Assembly: GCF_000264905.1 (NCBI RefSeq)
Contig: NW_006763136.1
Span: 1-38,189 of the forward strand
Origin: Stereum hirsutum FP-91666 SS1
Taxonomy: Eukaryota > Basidiomycota > Agaricomycetes > Russulales > Stereaceae
Length of the DNA: 38,189 nt
Reading direction: 5' to 3'
Shown here: positions 22,881-32,307 of the stretch, piece after piece
Position numbering within the stretch: the first letter of the stretch is position 1
Layout of the letters: each line of letters starts with the position of its first letter
The notes under the pieces: generated by a model
Seen by the model: the letters and a program-made list of their open reading frames with translations, nothing else
Database searches by the model: none
What the model was told of the DNA's origin: nothing
Translations under genes and position numbers: made by a program

Positions 22881-25658
22881 ATGACATCCCCACGACCGTG
22901 GAAAGGACAACAACGCGCCTCTAGATCGGGTTATTCAAGGAAAGTCGAGTGGGCCAATGCTACTGTGGATGCTGGACCTAAGATTGGACGGAGAGATGTG
23001 GCAGAGGGCGATGGAGGAGAGAACGGGATCGTACTACCGTTGGACATGATAGGAGATGGGCTCTATGAAGTGTGAGCGTTTACATTCGTACTTTTACTTT
23101 TGTATCCACACTCCCCTTTTCCTTCTCCATTTCTGCGTATCACCGCGACTGTGGTTGCTTTGTAGTGAGACACGTCGTCTTTTGTGCTGTTGTGTAGGAT
23201 CCCAACCTTGTTTGGATGAGTGGATGCATCGACAGTTTCACCGGAACTCTGGTAGAAGTTCACCGACAATCATTCCTGTTCTATACTCTACCATCACCTG
23301 ATTTTCTCGAACTATGGCAACTATCCATTCAATTACTCAATGAACGCCGTCAGAATGCCTTCATCGGGCGATACCCTACTTTCCCTCTCCCTTTCACTGC
23401 TGGCCATACCGAATGTACGCGCAAACCTTGGGCAATTCGGCACCGACCTTCATATCTATGCTAGCTTGTCGTGCTTTTCGACTTGAAGTTTACCGTTCTT
23501 TCGGTTTGCGGACAATTCGTTGACCTTCTGCTAATTACTTCTGGTACGCCTAGAGTCTATACTGTCGCTATCAGCGTGGGCCACAATAATCAAAACATGA
23601 ACATTCAAGTCGACATGGGCTCCTCCGACCTCGTGGGTTTCGTCTTGTTTCGTCTCTTCACCTCTTTTATATGGACTGACCTATCTTTACCCTACTTTGA
23701 TAGTGGCTTGCATCAAAACAGTGCAGTTCCTCCGCATGTTCGTCAATCAGCGGACAACTCTACGATCCTTCAACGGGGACGGCGGCGAACAAGCAGTTTA
23801 ACATCAATTATCTGGAGGGCAGCGTGAGTGGTCCGATATATTGGGATCAGGTCACAATTGGAGGGTATACCGTATCGAACCAGGCTCTAGGCGAGTCTCG
23901 CCCTTTCGTTTACTCTCCACTTGCGCTTATTCCATCTCGTTTTATGCTATTCAGCCGCTGCCACAACCGTCGATTCCGAACCTCTCGGATACAATTTCGA
24001 CGGAATTCTCGGTCTGGGTCTCCCTCTCAACTCCGTCATCACCCAACAACTTCCACAAACGACTTCCAACTCGCCCGATGGTACTGTCCTTGCTATCAAA
24101 CTCTTCGGCTCATCAACCTCTCCGTCCTCCCCATCATCCCGCTTCATTTCGGTCTCGTTCTCTCGCCCAGGCTCCTCATCACCCTCGTCTTTCCTCGGAA
24201 TAGGTCGACATCCGAGCGATGTAGTACCAGATCCTTCCAAGATCACGTATACGAGGGTGCTGGCAGGGAACTCGGGTGTCTATCTCTGGAGGAGTAACGT
24301 CAGGGCGCTCAGCGTGTGGGTGGATGGCCAAGAGAGAGCGATCACGCTCGGAACGGGCAAGAGTGGCAGTGTGTTTCCGAGCGCGGTGCTGGATAGCGGG
24401 GTGCCTGTGATCTTGACGAGTACGACAATTGCGAATGCAGTCTATGGGGCGTTAGGTATAGCGCCAGCGAGCGACGGGAACTGTGAGTTTCTGTTTTCAC
24501 CACCACTATGATTCGAGTAAATGTTACTCTGTCCATGGATGGGAGTCGCGCTGACCCGTACGATTGCCGATAGACTACGTACCTTGTACTACTCCACTCA
24601 ACATGACCATCACACTCGACAGCCAACCAGCAACAATCCTCCACCCGCTCGATCTTACCGCCTATCCTTTACAATCCGGCTCCACGTCCACCACTGGCAC
24701 CTGCATCGGCCTCATCCAGACCGCGAACGGGCAGATGGACAACGCTAATAATGGGCTCGACGACTTCATACTCGGTGTTCCCTTCCTGCGAAACACATAT
24801 ACCGTCATGGCGTACGAAGCTCCCGATTCGAACGGCAACTTTGGTGGTAGCAATGCGGGCAGTGCTATCGATGCGAGATTGGGGCTGTTGAGTTTGACGG
24901 AGCCGACAACGGCGCTGGACGAGTTTCATACGGTGCGGGTGTTGAACCAGCCGTTGAGCGGGTCGGGTGGGGCGGGATCGGCGGCGGGGAGTAGTGCTGG
25001 AGATAAGAAGCTCGGAGCCGGGCTGATTATGTTGATCGCCTTCCTCAGTCTTTTCGGGGCCTGTTTGGGCTTGTTTGGGGTGAGGTGGTGGGTGAAGAGG
25101 AGGCGGTGGAAGAGGGTGAAAGAAACGGATGACGATGCAGATATGTTCGGAACGGGAGGATATGTGAGGATGGGTGCGATGGGTCGCTCGGGGTACAGCC
25201 TAGCTGACTTGCAGGGGACAGGTTCGCTGGCCAGGAGCAGGGACAGGGACAGCGAGTTCGAGAGTTCACCCTTCATGCGAAGATCATCAGGAGACAACTT
25301 TGGCCATGAGAGGTCGCAGAGTAGCGTCAGTGTTACAGAGCCTCTGCTTGCACGAACGAGGAGTGGGTCGAGGATACAGGTCCACGGTGAAGATGGTAGC
25401 CTTATCTCCGATATGGATCCTTCGACGGGGACGATGGGGCCTGTTATTGTGTCTGCGGGAGAGAATAGTATGCATGCACGAACGGCCAGCAACGGGAGTA
25501 CAGGGAGTAACGCTTCATTGAGCGGTACTCGAAGGCCTGGCAGTTCGGTGTCAGGGTTTGGGGAGGGCGTGAATCCGGGCATGTTGCTGCCTCCTTCACC
25601 TCTAAGTCCGAGGTTTCCGAGAGTTGCGCCTTCGCCACCGCCACTAGAGTATTCTTGA
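22881..25658 (+). CDS. pepsin-like aspartic protease (family A1) with C-terminal membrane anchor
   Basis: Exons: a 5' exon ending 23071, 23554-23632, 23704-23890, 23955-24482, 24574-25658. The first junction joins IVLPLDMIGDGLYEV to VYTVAISVGHNNQNMNIQVD in frame, but that intron is 482 nt, far longer than the others. The start at 22881 is the first ATG of the 5' exon and gives no signal peptide, so a further upstream exon is likely. Pepsin features: first active site VDMGSSDLWLAS (DMG in place of DTG), flap region NINYLEGSVSGPIYWDQVTI, FDGILGLGLP, second active site AVLDSGVPVILTS, and FILGVPFLRNTYTVMAYEAP near the C-end of the catalytic domain. After a Gly/Ser/Ala linker comes a transmembrane helix (AGLIMLIAFLSLFGACLGLF) and WWVKRRRWKR, then about 180 disordered, Ser-rich cytosolic residues. 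It is probably a secretory-pathway, surface-anchored protease like yapsins. The intron at 23891-23954 begins GCGAGT (GC-AG type). Confidence 0.88.
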
Positions 25659-26872
25659 TTAGACAATGTCTCGGTGCTTTCTTTCTCTACTGCTACGTCT
25701 TCTCTCCTATGCCGTCTCATACTCATATATCATGATACATCCTATTCTTACTGGGGAGGGCGAATTTATCATTAGCTCTCACCTCATCGACCATCATTCA
25801 TCCGTCTGTCGTTATCCGTATTCGTCGCTGCTATTGTCCTCGTTTTCGTTTTCTCTATACTCCATCATCATCATCATCCCCCCCTTTTTTTTGCCATGAC
25901 CTCGATATCTTATCGATTACTTTCATCCCCACTGGAACACCGTATCAACCTCTTCGGACTCGCTTACTGATCCAGAATATTACTGTCGACAGCCACCTTT
26001 GCTTGCTTTCGGAATCACATTATATCCTGCTCACCTTCTTGTATATGTACGTGCGCTCATATCGTTCTTCGATGTCTATATATACCCTTGCTGCCCGCGT
26101 ATAGTTCATTGTACGACTACCATTTGGGAAAGAATCCATGTGTGATCACCGGTGCCACCGCGTCTGTTAGATGCAGGGCAGGCAATATGGTGAAGACACT
26201 CTACGTCGCAACGTATGTAGGTAGTCTTCTTCAACAGCCACATTCTCCTTCATCTCACGTTTATAATTTGTAGTACGCCTCGTCTTACCTCAGTACAATA
26301 CTCTCCGTCTCGGGAGGCTCGGTTCTGTGAGTATTTCCCCGTGGTTGGTTGTTTGTGGAGAGGGTCGGAGGGTGGCTCTGAATCTACAGTGAGAGCGTAC
26401 GATCACAGGCGAAAGATGACACCTCATAGACATAGACACCTCCGCGCGTTTGGTAAAAATAACAAAATAATGGGCGCACGCTCGTAACAATCCGCTAAGT
26501 AGTTCGTACCCTTCCGTCCTTCACAACACAGACCTTCGCTCACTCAAACAAATTGAAAGGATCATGTCGCAATTTTTTCGCAGCACCGTTCAGATGGTTA
26601 TCAAGGAACTTGCAAAGTGATTCGAGTGCGTCTTCTGCTCCCGGGGACACAAGTCATAAGTGAGCTCTAAGAGATTCCTTGGGCCGCACTCACCTACGAC
26701 TGCGAGTTTATCTTCGGAGCGCAGCCAGCTGTAATCAAATTTAAGCTTGTCCGCATCCTTTTCGGTCGAGCAAAAATATTTGAACGTAGATCAACGGATC
26801 ATCCAGCTTATAGAGTAAACATCGAGTTGCTCACTATACAGATGGTGAATAGATTACGATCAGCTTCAGACA
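25659..26872. other. intergenic between convergent genes
   Basis: CT-rich 3' flank of the protease with a short CAT/ATC microsatellite near 25862-25876 and a C7T8 run near 25877-25891. No gene or element was recognised in the rest. Confidence 0.45.
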
Positions 26873-27971
26873 TCAACCGCAGTTGGGGAGAAATTCGACC
26901 GCCTTAAGCTTCGCGCGCGTGACTGCCTCGAGAAGAAGTTCGGCGGCATCTCCAATGGTCTTGTAATCTTTCTGTGGTGTACTGAACGTTAATAGGAGGG
27001 TTCACGAAATTTGAGCGACATATTACGCACCGTCTGCATCGATGCTTGCATGTTGTCCCAGGCCGGCTGTATGATGCTCAAACGTTGTTGGACGAGCTTT
27101 TCCTCGTCGGGCCCCAGAGCGTCGGGAAGCGGGTCAGACAGGTGAGCACGTCTGTATCTTTTGTCTGCGAACATGGTGATCGATGGTTTACATGGTGTGT
27201 ACCTTCTACTTATTGCAGTATAAAACTATATTCTACAGAATTCAAGCTCCGCTGAAACCTTTGCGAAACTCCTGACTTAGCGTGCAGCCCAGACAACTGA
27301 ATATCTCCACGGATATCGACGCTGCAAATGTGCTTTCACTTCGCTTCTATCTCGATGATTCCTCACGCACGCCTGAGCTGAACACATAGGTATCGCGTAA
27401 TCGTATGATATCCATCATTCCGACCAGAGGCCGTATCTCGCCATGATCAATATAGAAAACAGATCTACATGATGGCGGGCGTGTTGAGCGGAGAGGTCGG
27501 CGACGTCTTCCAGTTCTTCTATGGCTTTCACAAGGTCGGATATCGCTGTAACTCACACTATCAACATTTTAACAGGGTTCAGACAGTTCGTACACGCTGA
27601 TTCACGACGCAGATGAATATACTGACGTAGCTGCTTCCGCATAGCAGGATCCGTTTTTTGCACAAGAGAATAACGAAGTTCCTCCAGGTTCTGTGATAGG
27701 AAGATGAGTCAGTATAGCATGTAATGGAGGTAAACGTGCGATGGGAAGAAGCTAGTATTCGTGACATACCATCTGTGCCTGGAGCAACGCTATATCATTA
27801 TCGGAAGGAACATGGCCGAAAAAACGCGACTCCTTCGCCTCATATTCTCTAGACAAGTCACTTTTGACGGATTTAAGCCTTTCGATTACAGAGTACAAGC
27901 TTGTGCGTCGTTCCTACGTAGTCAAAATGATGTAGATGATGTGGTTCGTTGATGGAGTGGAGAACATACAT

Positions 27972-28054
27972 TACAGGGTTTTGCATAAGAAACCGGAATG
28001 TCGCGCGCAGAAAAATCCTTTGTGCCTGAACCAAACAAAGCCATAAACGGCAGC
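27972..28054 (+). repeat. left terminal inverted repeat of TIR element 4
   Basis: Pairs with 29109-29192 with scattered mismatches; contains GAAACCGGAATGT and CAAACAAAGCC shared by both ends. Confidence 0.82.
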
Positions 28055-29108
28055 CTTTCACGGCATTCCTCGGCAGGATTCGTGTGGCACCAGGGATGTA
28101 TGCCCCTGTTCTCGAGCGTTTCGATATTGCAAACTCTTCATCCCACTGAGACGTGCTCAGCAGTGGTGAATTTGTGATCATATCCGTGACTACTGAAGTA
28201 CATAGCAGCCAAGTACAAAATACCCGGTATAAAAGACCTCGACGGGATATTACCACAACGTCAACCCTCAACGTCGAAGACGCAGACGTCCAGCCTGAGC
28301 TGTCATTCTACACGACTCGAGTCTCGACCTCTACCGGCATCACAGGACACCCCCGATCATCCTACTCAACCATTCTATGTATGCATCTGGTCTCGAAACT
28401 CGTGAAAGCATGAACTAGCCACCCTGTAAAAGTACTGAGACATTACAAAGCAGAGGGCCCATGTCTCGGAGACATAGCGGGACGGGAGGGCATCGCGAGC
28501 ACGATGGCCTGGAGCAACGGGTTTCCGAGCTGATTCCACTGAAGCAAAATCTGGCACACGCAATTGAAAACGAACCGAACAACCACCGGTTACTCACTCC
28601 TGACGCTTTGCCCAAGGAACTTGATGCTCTGTCGTTTGTAGGACAGTTCAGGACACGGACAAGGTAGTGTCCCGAGTGCGAGGAGAAGAGGAGGTGCGAT
28701 CAGGTCAGACCACAATAAGCCTAATGGTGAGAAGAGACTTAGAAAAGACGCACCCTTCCGACACACGCAGATGATCAAGCTTCCCAAACTAGCTTCTTAC
28801 AAAAACATCACTCGCATAGATAGCGTGGCCGAGAGCGCGAGATGGAGCGCGAATGCTTGCGACTGCCAGAGCAAAGAGTTGGTGTTGATGTCGGTGCAAA
28901 TTTGTTGGGGACTCCTGGAATGAATACCGAGCGTATTGATGATTGCGAGAGTAAATTCACGAGAATACAATGAGTAAGGTATGTGTTGGAGAGCGTGGTC
29001 CCGTATGAGGTGGGTTCGAGCACTAGGGAGCGTATGAAGCGGTCTATGAACGACGATGTGGGGTGCAGAGATGAGAAGGCGCGCCACTGCCGAAACCTCG
29101 CCGAGAGC

Positions 29109-29192
29109 GGTTACCATTTACGGCTTTGTTTGGCTCAGGCGCCCAGGATTTTTCTGAGCGCAACATTCCGGTTTCATATGCAAAACCCTGTA
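29109..29192 (-). repeat. right terminal inverted repeat of TIR element 4
   Basis: Inverted match to 27972-28054. It ends CAAAACCCTGTA next to the host exon sequence AACCAAGCGG. Confidence 0.82.
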
Positions 29193-29925
29193 AACCAAGC
29201 GGCGCTGTGCTGCACGACTTCCGGCGTTTCCTCTCTTGACTCCATTGGAGTCTGAAATGTAGACCCAGAGGCATCAGTGTAATTTGTTGGTGATGATCGG
29301 GTGTCTCTGTACTCACCTTCTTTATCCCTGTACAAGCCACACCTGGCGCATCCTTCACATCAGGCAGAATCTGCGTCGATTAAAGTTGTCGACGAGACGA
29401 TCTGATGAGAAAAACAAAGTGTACTCACATATCCAGTGTGTCTCTTCACCGTGTCCAACGCGTCTGAGAGGGCCTTGCTTACCTTCCCCGTATACTCGTC
29501 TGATTCAACTGTCGGATAAACTGCCAACTCGATCTTCGGCGCCGTATAGTTACATTGATTCTCAAGGAACTCCATGGATGCTAGGTCAGGTTGAGTGTGT
29601 CGCTATCAAGAGGGTTACGGGCGAAAACTATAGAAGATCTTCCAATTTATATAGACGTCCTGGGAAGTCCTGATACAGCACATGACATCATGGCAACACT
29701 ATGCTTTCTCTTCGCTGAAATATGAAGCTCAGCAGACTAGAAATGAAGATATTCATCCGTCGATAAGCATCGATAATGCGCAAAAGAGGGGATACGCACT
29801 GGAATGACCTCCGTACCAGCCCTACAGATGGCCGCCCACCCCGAGAAGCAAATGTGCGATGGCACCCTTTGGAAGGTGGCAGGGGAAGAGCTCCATGACT
29901 TTCGACGCAATATATTCGCACTGGG

Positions 29926-31120
29926 TGACCAATAAAACCTCTTACTAGTGCAGCATACTCGGGACCGCAAGAGACGTGGGACGAGAAATTTATGAGCGGT
30001 TGTTATACCCGTCACAAAGTGTGCACCTCGACTTTCCTTCAACACTCCCATTCACAAAACAAGCTCACCAAGAACGTACAGATTGGATAAGCCTCGAGAG
30101 TGTTCCACAGATAGTGCAGTGTTGTAGTCGTGTGTCTGCGGCGTTTGTGCGGCGTAATACGTAGTACAACGACAGGTGTGTATCTGACATGAAGCAGACA
30201 GCCAAAGCCACCGGAGGATTATAGTCAAAGAGAGCAACACACCCCCCTATGTCGAAGCTGTTATACCTGCCCAAGAGCGAGGACCAGTACTGATAGAGTG
30301 AGATAATTGCTAAGTAGTCGCAGATGTACTCTACATTGTCGAAGATCGGTCATTCAGCGCACAGCATTCGAAGTTCGGATGAGACGAGGATTCTCATCGG
30401 CTATTGTACGGCCGGATGCCGAAGGCTTTAGAATTCAACAAGGACAAACAACCGTCGGGCATCGCCTTTGTGCTCCTCTGACCCTCCCGCACCGCTTTCT
30501 ATCACAACTGAACGTTGAACCTCTAACTTGTGGTCGGTTCCGCAGTTTCTCAGCCTCCGCAGAAAAGAAGCAGACAGCTTTTTTTTTTCCAGATATTGCT
30601 TGTGGAAGTTTATAATCACACTAAGGCTCTCGTTTCAATGTCGTCGCAAGCCTCGTATGGATCGCTTTCCTCGTCGCTGAATATGCTACAGTCCCTCTTC
30701 TATGCATAGTACGAATCTACTCACCAACTTTCTCGGCGACTTCTACACAAATGTTAAACCTTTTGCTGTGAGCTCCCCGACGTCACTCCTCCGCAGGCTC
30801 CCTCGGTCTCGCCCGCTCCTGTCCGCTCCCGCCGTCGACCGTCGACGTCACAGCCTCCGCAGCTCCTGTCTCTGGAATTTGTCTTACAACCTTGGAGCTC
30901 CTGATTTTCGCGCAGTATATAGCTAGGGCGCTATAGTGCGTTTTTTGTCTCACTTATTCGCACCTTCACCACTACCACCACCACCGCCACTACCACCACC
31001 ACTACTACCACACATCTACCACATCGCTCGTGAACGAACGTCCGTCTACGAAACACACATCACAAACACAAACACACTCACGCACACTCGTCGACTTACT
31101 CCTTTCTCAAACCACCCATC
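29926..31120. other. intergenic and 5' region of the glycine-rich gene
   Basis: No recognisable gene. A CT-rich stretch from about 30780 leads to a TATA motif at about 30915-30922 and an ACC/CCA microsatellite (about 30967-31012), probably in the leader of the gene starting at 31121. A short 23-codon frame at 30638 (MSSQASYGSLSSSLNMLQSL) is noted but unsupported. Confidence 0.4.
30915..30922 (+). promoter_or_regulatory. TATA box candidate of the glycine-rich gene
   Basis: GTATATAG about 200 bases upstream of the ATG, followed by a pyrimidine-rich, ACC-repeat-containing leader with few ATGs. Confidence 0.45.
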
Positions 31121-31525
31121 ATGGGAAATCATCATTCACGACACAACCAACACGGTCCTGGTGGACCCATGGGAGGCATGGGAGGCATGGGAGGTTTCGG
31201 AGGCGGCGGTGGAGGCCACCAGAGCGGTCTCGGCAGCCTCGTTAACATGGTCGGAGGAAGGCGGCATCACGGGGGAGGAGGATTTGGCGGAGGAGGAGGA
31301 GGTTATGGCTACGGCGGTGGTGGTGGAGGATACGGTGGCGGAGGACCAGGCATGGGCGGAGGATTTGGAGGACATGGAGGACATGGAGGAGGATTCGGTG
31401 GTCCGGGAGGTGGATTTGGTGGTCCGGGAGGGCCTGGAGGACATCATGGTGGTGGAGGAGGATTCGACAGACCAGGAGGTGGTGGATTTGGGGGTCCAGG
31501 AGGAGGACCTGGCGGAGGATGGTAG
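31121..31525 (+). CDS. glycine-rich protein, 134 aa
   Basis: A single exon from ATG in CCCATCATGGGA to TAG. After MGNHHSRHNQHGPGG the chain is mostly Gly with His, Phe, Met and Tyr, in repeats such as GGMGGMGG, GGGGYGYGGG and GGFGGPGG. One short non-repetitive segment (SGLGSLVNMVGGRRHHG, about residues 36-53) is the only part that might fold. There is no signal peptide, so it is not an obvious wall glycine-rich protein. The leading Met-Gly could allow N-myristoylation, but that is only inference from residue 2. Similar small Gly-rich proteins in fungi are stress- or RNA-related or of unknown role. Codon use is biased to GGA and GGT. The alternative that it is a non-coding repeat is less likely given the clean start, stop and upstream TATA. 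Confidence 0.65.
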   Translation: MGNHHSRHNQHGPGGPMGGMGGMGGFGGGGGGHQSGLGSLVNMVGGRRHHGGGGFGGGGGGYGYGGGGGGYGGGGPGMGGGFGGHGGHGGGFGGPGGGFGGPGGPGGHHGGGGGFDRPGGGGFGGPGGGPGGGW

Positions 31526-32307
31526 GCGTGCATTGTACGCTTGATTCTCGGGCGCTCAGGTGTGCGTTTTGTTGATTTGCTCTGGTTAGTTCTTGTCCGT
31601 TCTATCGTACTGTACATCTCTATTGTCGTCGGAGTTTTATCTATGATGTATGATAAATCAATGCGTATGAAACATGAAAGAATCTCGCGTTCTTTATCAC
31701 TTTCCTTGCTAGAGCATGTTTTGCATGCCTGACGACTGTTCTTGCGGTGTATCTGCAAGGAAGTCTGTCTGTCATATTTGAAGTCGAACGCGCCACACTT
31801 TGATAAGACGCCGCCACAGGAGCTCAAATGGTCGGACCCGAGCAGGCGGCTGGGCTGTACACCGCCTCTTCCATCATCTGTCCTGCATCAAAGCCATGCA
31901 AGTGCACGTCGTCGGTGTACAAGCGCAGGTTCGGTGAGGTTTCGACAGACTTTGCAGATATGCTATGCACCCGTACGTATCCTCCTGTGTTCCTTCTCGG
32001 TGAAATGTGGACTTCCTCACGTATTTCTTGCAGGTGTACTCCGTCGTTCTATTTTTGAGATGTATATGGCACAGGTTCACTCGAACGGACGACATATGAA
32101 TCCGTGCGAGAGCGATTGATCACTGCGATCATTTCGTGCACCTTCCATAGGTTACTAGCGCGGCTCGATCTTATTCAGTATAGCAGGCAGACGCTCGAGG
32201 GGTATAAAGGTTGGTCATCTTGAGCATGTCCCACCGTATCTATCCATCATCCCCCTACCCCCCATCACTTCGCTCACCAGAACTTTGCTTCTCATCGAAC
32301 GACAACG
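31526..32307. other. intergenic spacer
   Basis: 3' flank of the glycine-rich gene and promoter of the next. Besides the TATA motif near 32203 no feature was recognised. Confidence 0.45.
32203..32208 (+). promoter_or_regulatory. TATA box of the 515 aa protein gene
   Basis: TATAAA inside GGGGTATAAAGG, 105 bases upstream of the ATG; a CT-rich leader follows. Confidence 0.6.

Larger units (their letters stand above)
27972..29192. mobile_element. TIR element 4 (1221 bp) inserted in a coding exon
   Basis: Ends TACAGGGTTTTGCATAAGAA (left) and the reverse complement of TACAGGGTTTTGCATATGAA (right); the inverted repeats are similar over about 83 bases each (27972-28054 and 29109-29192). Flanking bases fit a TA duplication. 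The outer 22 bases resemble element 3 (TACAG, then TTTGCATATGAAAC), so the two belong to one group. Inside, a 68-codon plus-strand stretch at 28461-28664 (EHDGLEQRVSELIPLKQNLA, then LLTPDALPKELDALSF) looks like an exon and is followed by a stop; it may be captured host sequence. No transposase catalytic motif is seen, so it is probably non-autonomous. Confidence 0.82.
26873..29925 (-). pseudogene. unrecognised helical-protein gene, split by TIR element 4
   Basis: Frame-preserving minus-strand exons: about 29659-29629, 29580-29429, 29370-29317, 29251-29193 (interrupted by the element, resuming at 27972-27970), 27913-27770, 27690-27594, 27545-27425, one ending 27031, and a last exon 26971-26873 with TGA. 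Upstream pieces near 29910-29815 (EYIASKVMELFPCHLPKGAI) and 29730-29700 may be earlier exons; the start is unknown. Readable parts include DVYINWKIFYTSMEFLENQC, YTGKVSKALSDALDTVKRHT, LYSVIERLKSVKSDLSREYE, ISDLVKAIEELEDVADLSAQ and KDYKTIGDAAELLLEAVTRA. The composition is helical and heptad-rich, without signal peptide or membrane helix. The family is not recognised. The intact frames outside the insertion suggest a recent hit. The region 27424-27032 could not be resolved. The last coding exon ends LKAVEFLPNCG. Confidence 0.55.

Noticed and set aside
24926..25726. 266-codon minus-strand open frame
   Set aside because: It is antisense to the Ser/Gly-rich tail of the aspartic protease, whose frame carries clear family motifs and a membrane helix.
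29688..29921. Alternative continuous frame across upstream exons of the helical gene
   Set aside because: Arg/Ser-rich composition suggests it is off-frame; the spliced model gives better protein composition, though upstream exons stay uncertain.
30307..30615. 102-codon plus-strand frame
   Set aside because: Arg/Ser-rich composition with no splice logic or family motif; treated as chance.
31136..31447. Ser-rich open frames opposite the glycine-rich gene
   Set aside because: Mirror frames of GGN codons; no start context or promoter.
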